From: JAGTQI01 sp038868115
Lineage (GTDB): Archaea; Thermoproteota; Bathyarchaeia; Bathyarchaeales; Bathycorpusculaceae
Length of the DNA: 64,000 bases
Reading direction: 5' to 3'
NCBI GenBank assembly: GCA_038868115.1
Contig: JAWBXA010000004.1
Coordinates: 1 to 64,000 of the forward strand
How positions within the stretch are numbered: the stretch's first letter is position 1; each line of letters begins with the position of its first letter. Below, in pieces: positions 49,923 to 57,938 of the stretch. The translations under genes and the position numbers were made by a program. Under the pieces are notes generated by a model. It was not told the DNA's origin, ran no database searches, and saw only the letters and a list, made by a program, of their open reading frames with translations.

Positions 49923-50319
49923 CTACATCTTTCTTTCAGCACTTTTCATAATTATTTGGAGAAGCTCTTCTTCTAAAGTTAATCCAGCTTCGGATTTTCA
50001 ACAATTCTCCCCAGCTCCACGCCTTCTGTGTTAAAAATTAGAATTAAGGGATTTGTCCACGTTAAATGTTTCAACCTCTGGTGTCTTCCGACAACGATAC
50101 TGAAACTGGGATGTTGGCGCCGCAGTCTTTGCACCATTCAGCGGAAAAGACAACCACTACAACATTGTTTGCGAGCTTTTTAATTTGCTAGCCGCCTCCG
50201 AGTTTGGGGTGTATGCCTTCTTCCGTCAAGAAATCTTTGCGAAAGGGTTTGCTAATATTAGCGAAGTATTGATTTACATGAACTGTTCTCTGTTTGACCT
50301 GCTTCAAGCCGATTTTCAT
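49923..50319 (-). pseudogene. Decayed thioredoxin-like gene
   Basis: An ATG at 50319 starts MKIGLKQVKQRTVHVNQYF...HPKLGGG, hits a TAG, then continues in the same frame with NNVVVVVFSAEWCKDCGANI (a thioredoxin WCxxC site) and ends at a TGA. A deletion and frame changes follow, after which LILIFNTEGVELGRIVENPK, LD-stop, LTLEEELLQIIMKSAERKM remain, ending at 49923. At least two stops and a lost central part make this a dead gene. It adjoins endA tail to tail. Confidence 0.75.
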
Positions 50320-50321
50320 TT

Positions 50322-51602
50322 TTAACCCGGCATTATTGTCTGGTTCACAAATTCGCCTTTAATATATTGGTGGGGATAAATTTTTGTCGCCTTTAGAAGA
50401 CAGCCTTCGGCTATTGTGACGTCGTCTGCTATGACCGAAATTTCGCTTATTTTTGTTGGTTTTCTTGCACTAGAACAAATTGTCACATGTCTCCCTATAA
50501 TGCTGTCTTTTATTTCGGCTTTCGCCTTTATTATGGCTCTATCCATTATGGCAGAGTTTTCTATGGTCACTCCGTCCTCTATCTTGGTGTAGTTGTCGAT
50601 GCACGAGTTTGCGATGCGCACTCCTTCGCCTATTTCGCAGTGCCGCCCAATTAAAACTGAGCCTTCGACCTTAATTTTTCCCTCTTTAATCCTCCTTATG
50701 ATTTCCTTTCGACGCTCAATGGATTCTGGACTTTCGCCTTGAACCCAAACCCTTGTTTTTTCATCTATCCTACCGCCAAAGTCGGTAAGCGAGGAGAAGC
50801 GTCCTTCAAGCACGTCTCTCATGGCTTCCAAGTAGCGTTTTGGAGTGCCGACATCATACCAATTTCCCTTTAAAACGTAACCATAAACTGGTCTGCCGGT
50901 CTCAATTACGTATGGGATAAAGTCGTAGCCGAAATCCAATCGTTTCCGCTCTTTCATCAACTTTTTAACGTCTTTTTCCTTGAAAATTCGTCTTATTTCA
51001 GGAGAAACCATGTATAAGCCGGTGTTAGCAAGATTTGACGGTGCTTCTTTTGGCGTTGGCTTTTCCACAAACTCTCGGATTCTCATGTCTTTGTCTATGT
51101 CAGCTATTCCATAACCCTCAACATCTTCAACCTCTCTGAGGGCTATTGTTATAACCGCCTCTTTCTTGCAGTGAAATTCAATAAGTTCTTTCAAATCGAC
51201 GTCAAATATGTTGTCTCCTTGCACTGCAAACACGGGGTCTCTCACGTTGTAGTATTCTATGTTTATTCTTGCCGAGTCAGCGCTTCCCAAATCGTCTATG
51301 TTCGGCTGATATTTGATGTGCACACGAGGTGTTATGCCATATCGAGCTGAAAAGCCATAACCAGACTCGAAGTAGTCGTGTAAATCCCTGTAATTTGTGT
51401 AGCCCTTAACACCGAAGATGAAATTTCTTATCCCCTGACGAGCAAGGGACAATAGCGAGAATTCTATCAGAGGTCTGTTTAGTAGACGAATGCATGCCTT
51501 GCTGGTTTCTGCTGTTAACGGTAATAGCCTTGTGGCCTTACCTCCTACCGGAATTATCACCCTTAGTCTTTCTGGTTCATAGTTGTAGCGCAAAAGCTTC
51601 AC
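50322..51602 (-). CDS. Sugar-phosphate nucleotidyltransferase with left-handed beta-helix
   Basis: 426 residues. Nucleotidyl-transfer core: VIIPVGGKATRLLPLTAETSK (about 15-35; GGKATR instead of GGxGTR), FAVQGDNIFDVDL (metal Asp) and REFVEKPTPKEAP, then GNWYDVGTPKRYLEAM. The C-terminal third is a hexapeptide-repeat beta-helix (VLIGRHCEIGEGVRIANSCI). Activates a sugar-1-P with a nucleotide; mannose-1-P guanylyltransferase or glucose-1-P thymidylyltransferase are likely options. Confidence 0.9.
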   Translation of the reverse strand: MKLLRYNYEPERLRVIIPVGGKATRLLPLTAETSKACIRLLNRPLIEFSLLSLARQGIRNFIFGVKGYTNYRDLHDYFESGYGFSARYGITPRVHIKYQPNIDDLGSADSARINIEYYNVRDPVFAVQGDNIFDVDLKELIEFHCKKEAVITIALREVEDVEGYGIADIDKDMRIREFVEKPTPKEAPSNLANTGLYMVSPEIRRIFKEKDVKKLMKERKRLDFGYDFIPYVIETGRPVYGYVLKGNWYDVGTPKRYLEAMRDVLEGRFSSLTDFGGRIDEKTRVWVQGESPESIERRKEIIRRIKEGKIKVEGSVLIGRHCEIGEGVRIANSCIDNYTKIEDGVTIENSAIMDRAIIKAKAEIKDSIIGRHVTICSSARKPTKISEISVIADDVTIAEGCLLKATKIYPHQYIKGEFVNQTIMPG

Positions 51603-51707
51603 CAGCTTTTACAATGCATATTATGGCTGTGCGTATTAAATTTTCTAAAGGAAACGCGAATTTTATAACTAAAGCCAAATTATTCCAGTACGAAAGGTTC
51701 GAGCATC

Positions 51708-52577
51708 ATGAACAAAATCGCTGGTTTCATCCATCTGATGCGACCCGTAAACTGTTTAATGATGGGTTTCGCGGTCATAGTTGGGGCTGCAATCGTAAAC
51801 TCAAAAGTTTTGGCATATTCAGCGGACAGCCTCACATACGGGTTTTTAACTGGTTTTCTGCTAACGGGGGCAGCCATGACTATAAACGACTATTACGATA
51901 GGGAAATAGACACCATAAACGAGCCTTCTAGACCTATCCCAAGCGGCGTGATCAAACCAAGTGAGGCTCTTGTCTTTGCCCTTTTGCTCACAGCATCTGG
52001 CTTAACCACTACAACCATCACATGTGTTGCTACAAAGTCCATTCACTGTTTTTTGGCAGCCTTAATTTTCTGGCTTATTTCGGTAGCGTACACCACCTTC
52101 GGAAAACGAACCGGGCTTTTGGGAAACTTTCTGGTTAGCGCGTGTGTTTCAGCTCCTTTTGTCTATGGAAGCTTAGCTGTAACTAACAAAGTTGTGTTAA
52201 ATGTGTGGATTTTTGTTTCCATAGTTTTTCTTTCAAACACAGGAAGAGAAATAACGAAAGGTATCGCTGACGTTGAAGGGGATAAAGCGCGAAACGTGCG
52301 TACTTTAGCTGTACTTTTTGGCCCCCGCAAAGCTGCGATAGCCGCTTCCATTTTTTACTTGTCGGCCGTGGCTTTGACCCCGCTGCCGCCGGCCCTAAAT
52401 CTTGTTTCAGCATGGTTTATCCCCATAGTAGTCATAACAGATGCAGGATTGGTGGCATCCTCAGTTTCAATTTTAAGGGATTATACAAGGGAGAACGCCA
52501 AAAAAGTGAAAAATCATGTTTTGTTATACTTTTTTGTAGGACTTATCGCCTTCGTGGCAGGAAGTTTGTTGCGTTAA
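51708..52577 (+). CDS. UbiA prenyltransferase, probable digeranylgeranylglyceryl phosphate synthase
   Basis: 289 residues with about eight membrane helices. The two Asp-rich motifs are NDYYDREIDTINEPSRPIPS and DVEGDKARNVRTLAVLFG. This order and size fit archaeal DGGGP synthase, which adds the second geranylgeranyl chain in ether-lipid synthesis. The family also makes quinones and haem, but the archaeal context favours the lipid role. Confidence 0.9.
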   Translation: MNKIAGFIHLMRPVNCLMMGFAVIVGAAIVNSKVLAYSADSLTYGFLTGFLLTGAAMTINDYYDREIDTINEPSRPIPSGVIKPSEALVFALLLTASGLTTTTITCVATKSIHCFLAALIFWLISVAYTTFGKRTGLLGNFLVSACVSAPFVYGSLAVTNKVVLNVWIFVSIVFLSNTGREITKGIADVEGDKARNVRTLAVLFGPRKAAIAASIFYLSAVALTPLPPALNLVSAWFIPIVVITDAGLVASSVSILRDYTRENAKKVKNHVLLYFFVGLIAFVAGSLLR

Positions 52578-52666
52578 AATTGTCCACGCTTAACGTTCTC
52601 GAAGTTGGAATTATAAGTACTCCCAGCTATTACTTTAATTGACGAGTCGAATGCGAAGTGCTATAA

Positions 52667-53113
52667 TTGCATGGCGAAGAAGAAGGCAAACTTGAGTACG
52701 CCCTCCGCGGGAAAGCCTGGAAGGTTTACTGGCTTCTCTTGAAAAACGGGCGACCAATGAGCGTACGCGAGATTCAAAAGGCTTTACATCTCAGCAGTCC
52801 AAGCGTGGCACAACACCATTTAGAGCAACTGCGGGAAATGGGACTAGTTCAAAAACAAGAGGTAGGCGGCCACTATTACCTTGTAGGCGAAGTTAAAATT
52901 GGCGTGCTCCGCCACTTTGTTAGGCTGGGCAAACTTCTCTTTCCAAGATACTTATTTTACGCTGTTTTCTCCACAACCTTCTACGTGACCTACCTTATAC
53001 TTTCCATGCCTAATTTCACAAGAGAAAGCTTGTTCTTCACAATTTTTGGAGCCATTGTCTCAGCAATATTTTGGTATGAAACTGTACGGGTGTGGTCGTT
53101 GAAGCCGTTCTAA
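52667..53113 (+). CDS. Membrane-anchored winged-helix regulator
   Basis: 148 residues from a TTG. The N-terminal half is an ArsR-like winged helix (KVYWLLLKNGRPMSVREIQK, SPSVAQHHLEQLREMGLVQK, VGGHYYLV). The C-terminal half has two hydrophobic helices (FYAVFSTTFYVTYLILSM and LFFTIFGAIVSAIFWYETV). A membrane-bound one-component regulator. It precedes the beta-propeller gene by 70 bases and likely controls or senses it. Confidence 0.85.
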   Translation: MHGEEEGKLEYALRGKAWKVYWLLLKNGRPMSVREIQKALHLSSPSVAQHHLEQLREMGLVQKQEVGGHYYLVGEVKIGVLRHFVRLGKLLFPRYLFYAVFSTTFYVTYLILSMPNFTRESLFFTIFGAIVSAIFWYETVRVWSLKPF

Positions 53114-53183
53114 CCATTAGACAGGTTGTACCAAAAATTAGGATAAAATAAAAGGAAGCAACATTTTGAAACGGTGAAACACG

Positions 53184-55052
53184 TTGTTAAGCGAGGTTAA
53201 AAGGCGGGCGGCAACTTACAGTTTAGCAGCAGTCTTAATCGCCCTAATATTAGGGGCATTATGCCATAACTTTGGAATGCAACCATTAGGAAACCAGAAC
53301 CAGCCTTCTCCACAACCATCGCCACAACCGTCACCTGAGCAACCTCAGTCTTCAAGGCAGTTTCTGAAAACCTTTTCTTCTTATAAGGAGCTGTTAACCT
53401 TTCTATTAGAAAATTCAAACATTAACCGGACCTATCCGTATTTAAGCCCACTCGACATGAACGCCCTAGCGAATTTTATGCGCTCGCAACCAATATACAC
53501 AGGTCCCAGCGTTGAAATTGAATATTCGACTACAAATGTGCAGGTTATAGGAGTCGACGAAGCTGATATCGTAAAGACTGACGGCACATATGTCTATGCA
53601 ATAGCTGGTAGCAGCATCTATATCGTAAAGGCCTATCCCCCAGAAAACACCACCTTAATGTCAAAAATAGCATACGAAAACAACACGTATCCAGCCGGCT
53701 TATTCATAAGCACAGATGGCAATAAGCTTGCGGTTTTGGGAAGTAAATATCGCTTCGTTCCATTACAAATTTCTCCATGGCGGTATTACTATTTCCACTA
53801 CAATATTATCGATGTAAAATCGTTCATCCACATCTATGATATTACAAACAAGTCAAGCCCGGTCTTGATAAAAGATTTCATGATGAGCGGGAGCTATTTT
53901 AACTCAAGGATGATAGGCGAGTACGTATACGCCATTATAAGCCAGCCAGTATACATAATCTACGACACAGTCATCCTCCCGAAAATTTATTCGAAAGATG
54001 GAATTAAAGAGATTGAAGTCACAAAAATATACTATTCAAACGTGTCTGAGGAACGCTACGCTTTCACAACCATCATCGCCTTGAACATAATGAACGAGAC
54101 TGAAGAGCCGAACACTTTAACTATAATGATTGGAGGAACAAGCAACCTATACGTCTCATTAAACAACATTTACATAACATTCCACAGCTTTAATTGGCGG
54201 ACAAACATTACCTCACCTTGGCAAACAACCATTTACAGAATAAGGATAGAAAACAGAACCATAAGTTGGGAAGCAACGGGCACTGTGCCAGGACATGAAA
54301 TTAACCAGTTTGCCATGGACGAATACGATAACTACTTTAGAATAGCAACCATGAAGCTGGTTAATGGGGTAGTTCAAAACGACTTGTACATACTGGACAT
54401 GAATCTAACAATGGTCGGAAACTTAACAGATATAGCGCCTAACGAAACCTTAGACTCGGCAAGATTCATCGGAAAACGCTGCTACTTAACAACATCAGTT
54501 CGGAGAATAGACCCGTTCTTTGTCATAGATGTTAAAAACCCGTGCGCTCCGAAGATTTTAGGCAGTTTGAAAATTCCTGGTTTCACTAGGTACCTGCATC
54601 CATATGATGAAACACGTTTGATTGGCGTCGGCATAGACGAAAGAAATAGGGTGCAGATACTACTGTTTGATGTGAGTAATGTTAGTAATCCAATAACGGT
54701 CGGTAACTTTACGGTTATAGGGGAACGTTCAGACACGCCAGTTTTGTGGGAACATAAAGCGTTTCTATTTGACAAAGAAAAGGAGTTACTGGTTATACCA
54801 TTGTCTATTTACGACTATGCGAACGGTTTCTTTTGGCAAGGAGTCTACATATTCAACACAACAGACTATGCACTTACGTTTAAAGGAAATGCCACGCATT
54901 TAGAAGGTGGCACCAACTGGTGGTGGGACTATGCTTACCATATTAAAAGATCCTTATACATTGAGGACGTGCTTTACACGGTGTCTGAAATGAAGCTGAA
55001 GATAAACTGGTTGAAAGATCTATCGCCAAGAGAGGAAATTGTCTTCTCCTAA
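53184..55052 (+). CDS. Secreted beta-propeller protein (COG4880-like)
   Basis: 622 residues from a TTG. An N-terminal anchor (about 10-30) is followed by a Pro/Gln-rich linker (QNQPSPQPSPQPSPEQPQ), then the domain entered by VIGVDEADIVKTDGTYVYAI, which opens the archaeal/bacterial PF09826 beta-propeller. Repeated Asn-x-Thr/Ser sites suggest surface glycosylation. It is anchored outside the cell. The pair with the membrane HTH gene upstream is probably functional. Confidence 0.88.
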   Translation: MLSEVKRRAATYSLAAVLIALILGALCHNFGMQPLGNQNQPSPQPSPQPSPEQPQSSRQFLKTFSSYKELLTFLLENSNINRTYPYLSPLDMNALANFMRSQPIYTGPSVEIEYSTTNVQVIGVDEADIVKTDGTYVYAIAGSSIYIVKAYPPENTTLMSKIAYENNTYPAGLFISTDGNKLAVLGSKYRFVPLQISPWRYYYFHYNIIDVKSFIHIYDITNKSSPVLIKDFMMSGSYFNSRMIGEYVYAIISQPVYIIYDTVILPKIYSKDGIKEIEVTKIYYSNVSEERYAFTTIIALNIMNETEEPNTLTIMIGGTSNLYVSLNNIYITFHSFNWRTNITSPWQTTIYRIRIENRTISWEATGTVPGHEINQFAMDEYDNYFRIATMKLVNGVVQNDLYILDMNLTMVGNLTDIAPNETLDSARFIGKRCYLTTSVRRIDPFFVIDVKNPCAPKILGSLKIPGFTRYLHPYDETRLIGVGIDERNRVQILLFDVSNVSNPITVGNFTVIGERSDTPVLWEHKAFLFDKEKELLVIPLSIYDYANGFFWQGVYIFNTTDYALTFKGNATHLEGGTNWWWDYAYHIKRSLYIEDVLYTVSEMKLKINWLKDLSPREEIVFS

Positions 55053-56416
55053 ACTTCTTCCTTTTTTGGCTCCATGTGAACTGTAACTATGGTTTCCGTG
55101 AACCTCTTTTTTATTCCATTTTCAATTTTTGATGCCACTTTGTGGGCTTCCTCTATTGAGATTTGGCTGACGAAACAGCAGTCTATGTTTATGTAGCGTT
55201 TCCCGCCAACAACATATGTGGCTATTCTTTTTACGGTGAACATTTGTTGGAAGCTTTCAGCCGTCTTGTAGATTATCTGCTGGATTTCGCCTTCGTTTAC
55301 AGCGGGTCCCCTCTGTTTAGTGTTGAATGGTTCTATGTGGACTGTCATATTCCCGATGTTGGCTAACTTTTCTGTTAGTTTACCCTCTATTTTTTCCGCG
55401 AGCTCGTGAGCCTGATGCACCGACAGGGCGGGGTCGACACGGGCATGCAGCGTTACGTAAAGTTTACCATGAGTGTAAACGACGTTTACCTCGTGGACTT
55501 CTTTAATGCCTTCAACCTCTCCAGCCAGCTTTTCTACAAGCCTTGTGGTTGGCATCTCTTTTTCTGGCGGCTCCATGTGAATTAAGACTTCAGCGTTTCC
55601 TAAGACAGTTTTTAGTCGCTCTTCCACTTGCGATGCAAGCATGTGAGCTTCTTCTAAGCTCATGTAGTCTGGAACTTGTATGGTGGCATCAACAAAGGTT
55701 TTGTCTCCAGCTCTCCTAACTTTCAATACCTTAACGGTTGAAACTCCCAGTGTTGAGACCATCTCTTTTCGTACTTTGTCTGCAACATCCCTTGAAACTG
55801 CGTCGCTCAACTCCATCCCGCTTGTTCTCACCAGCCTAATGCTCAGATAACCTATAGCAGCGCTTAAAATGAGAGAGGCAACAGCATCGGATATTGGAAA
55901 GCCTAATGTGGCAAGTCCAAAGCCTAAAAGGGCAATGATGGTTGAGCCTAAATCTGCTAAGGCATGGTAAAATCCAGCCCTAGCGGTGACACTTTCCATC
56001 TCCACAAAGTGCAGCACTTTAACCCTTAAAATATCTATGCAGAAGGTGTAACCTATTGCAGCGAAACCAGCCAGCTCCCACTCCGGGTTTAAAGACTCCC
56101 CATGTAAAAGCCTTTGAACAGCCCTGATAATTAGGAGAACGGCTGTCCCGAAAAGTATAACTCCACCAACAAGTCCACCGAGCGGTTCAATTTTCTCGTG
56201 TCCATACATGTGTTCCTCGTCCGGTGGCTTTAAGGAGGCTTTGGCTGCCACTAAAAGAATTAGCATTGAAACTGCATCCAATAGAGCGTGCATGCCGTCG
56301 CTTAAGATAGCTAGGCTGCCAACAGCCAAACCCAAAACAACTTCCACGATCACCACGCTGGATATGGCTATGGCTGAAATTTTTAGGCTTCTAAGCCCCG
56401 TCTCTCTTAAAGGCAT
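55049..56416 (-). CDS. Cation diffusion facilitator with three C-terminal dimer domains
   Basis: 455 residues. Six-helix CDF core with DGMHALLDAVSML and FYHALADLGSTI as the metal sites (Asp/His pairs of TM2 and TM5). After it come three tandem ferredoxin-like dimerisation domains, each with a helix of the type EEAHMLASQVEERLK, VHQAHELAEKIEGKL and EEAHKVASKIENGIK, each ending in a VxxHMEP or VHIEP strand. A normal CDF has one. It exports zinc or another divalent metal. Its end overlaps the convergent propeller gene by four bases. Confidence 0.93.
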   Translation of the reverse strand: MPLRETGLRSLKISAIAISSVVIVEVVLGLAVGSLAILSDGMHALLDAVSMLILLVAAKASLKPPDEEHMYGHEKIEPLGGLVGGVILFGTAVLLIIRAVQRLLHGESLNPEWELAGFAAIGYTFCIDILRVKVLHFVEMESVTARAGFYHALADLGSTIIALLGFGLATLGFPISDAVASLILSAAIGYLSIRLVRTSGMELSDAVSRDVADKVRKEMVSTLGVSTVKVLKVRRAGDKTFVDATIQVPDYMSLEEAHMLASQVEERLKTVLGNAEVLIHMEPPEKEMPTTRLVEKLAGEVEGIKEVHEVNVVYTHGKLYVTLHARVDPALSVHQAHELAEKIEGKLTEKLANIGNMTVHIEPFNTKQRGPAVNEGEIQQIIYKTAESFQQMFTVKRIATYVVGGKRYINIDCCFVSQISIEEAHKVASKIENGIKKRFTETIVTVHMEPKKEEV

Positions 56417-56623
56417 TTATCCATCAAATAGATTGCCCAGCCCTTGGGATTTAAGGATTGTGAAGCAAGGCTTAGCAAAACATTTAAAATAATAGCCTTA
56501 CATGATTATGTGGGTATCAAATTGCAAGGTGAACGCTTTAACCCAGCAACATAAATCTCAGAAAATTTCCACCAAACCCCCTAGACCCGTTTCTTCTGAA
56601 CTTTTTGAAGGAGACGCAAGATA

Positions 56624-57916
56624 ATGAGCGCAAGCGATATTCTGGATGGAAAGCTGACCGAACACGAGGTTGAGATAAAAGGATGGCTTGTCAATAAACG
56701 CTCTAGCGGCGGAGTCCAATTCCTAATAATACGTGACGGAACAGGCTTCATACAAGCAACCATCCATAAAGACGAGGTTTCAGCAAAAGTTTTCGAATAC
56801 GCGGAGAGACTAACTCAGGAATCCTCTATAATATTGAGGGGTGTCGTTAAGGAGGATAAACGTGCACCCGGGGGCTACGAGATAAGGGTTAAGGACTTGC
56901 AGATTGTACACTTAGCTGAGCGCGAATATCCACTGGCAAAAAAGGAGCACGGCATAGACTTCCTAATGAATTACAGGCAATTGTGGATTAGAAGTCCAAG
57001 GCAAACAGCCATCCTAAGGATTAGAGCTGAGGTGATTAAGGCTTGTAGAGACTTTCTCGACAGCAGAGGCTTTGTCTTAACAGACTCGCCAATATTTACG
57101 CCGGCAGCCGTTGAGGGAACAACAACCCTTTTTGAAGTCCCATACTTTGGTGAGAAAGCCTACCTGACCCAAAGCGGGCAGCTTTATGTTGAAGCCACAA
57201 TAGCCGCCTTTGGAAAGGTCTACTGTTTCGGTCCAACATTTAGGGCTGAAAAGTCCAAAACGCCGAGGCATTTAACAGAGTTTTGGATGGTTGAGCCGGA
57301 GATAGCCTTCTGCGACTTTGAAGAAAACTTAAAAATTCAAGAGGAAATGGTAACCTACATTGTAAAGCAGGTTTTAGAAAAACGTAGAAGAGAGCTTGAA
57401 ACTTTAAAGCGAGATATTGCGCCTTTGCAGAAGGTTGAGCCGCCCTTCGAAAGAATAAGTTATACAGAGGCTGTGGATATGCTGCAGAAGGCTGGTTTCC
57501 CCATCCAATGGGGCGAAGACCTTGGGGCACCTCACGAAAGACACATTTCGCTGCAGTTTGAAAAGCCAGTGTTTGTCCACAGGTACCCAGCCAAGGCGAA
57601 AGCCTTCTACATGCAACCAGACCCAGAAAATCCAGAAGTCGTCTTATGCGCTGATTTGATGGCGCCTGAGGGCTACGGCGAAATAATAGGTGGGAGCCAA
57701 CGCATCCACGACCTAAAACTACTCGAGAAGCGCATAGAAGAGTTTGGTTTGCCAAAACAAGCCTACGAATGGTATTTAGACTTGCGAAGGTATGGCTCTG
57801 TTCCGCACTCTGGCTTTGGATTGGGAATAGAGCGGACGGTCATGTGGATTTGTAAGCTAAAGCACATACGAGAAACAATCCCCTTCCCAAGAACAATAAC
57901 CCGCATATACCCATAA
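56624..57916 (+). CDS. asnS: Asparaginyl-tRNA synthetase
   Basis: 430 residues. An OB anticodon-binding domain (VEIKGWLVNKRSSGGVQFLI) precedes a class II core: FTPAAVEGTTTLFEVPYFGE, TQSGQLYVEATIAAFGKVY, FGPTFRAEKSKTPRHLTEFW (motif 2) and GSVPHSGFGLGIERTVMWIC (motif 3). The PHSGFGLGIER form is typical of AsnRS; AspRS is the main alternative. Confidence 0.92.
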   Translation: MSASDILDGKLTEHEVEIKGWLVNKRSSGGVQFLIIRDGTGFIQATIHKDEVSAKVFEYAERLTQESSIILRGVVKEDKRAPGGYEIRVKDLQIVHLAEREYPLAKKEHGIDFLMNYRQLWIRSPRQTAILRIRAEVIKACRDFLDSRGFVLTDSPIFTPAAVEGTTTLFEVPYFGEKAYLTQSGQLYVEATIAAFGKVYCFGPTFRAEKSKTPRHLTEFWMVEPEIAFCDFEENLKIQEEMVTYIVKQVLEKRRRELETLKRDIAPLQKVEPPFERISYTEAVDMLQKAGFPIQWGEDLGAPHERHISLQFEKPVFVHRYPAKAKAFYMQPDPENPEVVLCADLMAPEGYGEIIGGSQRIHDLKLLEKRIEEFGLPKQAYEWYLDLRRYGSVPHSGFGLGIERTVMWICKLKHIRETIPFPRTITRIYP

Positions 57917-57938
57917 AGCTAAAAAGTGATTTTGTTTT

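Noticed and set aside
49923..50319. TAG as pyrrolysine codon in the thioredoxin-like frame
   Set aside because: A later TGA and a missing central segment break the gene regardless of TAG decoding.
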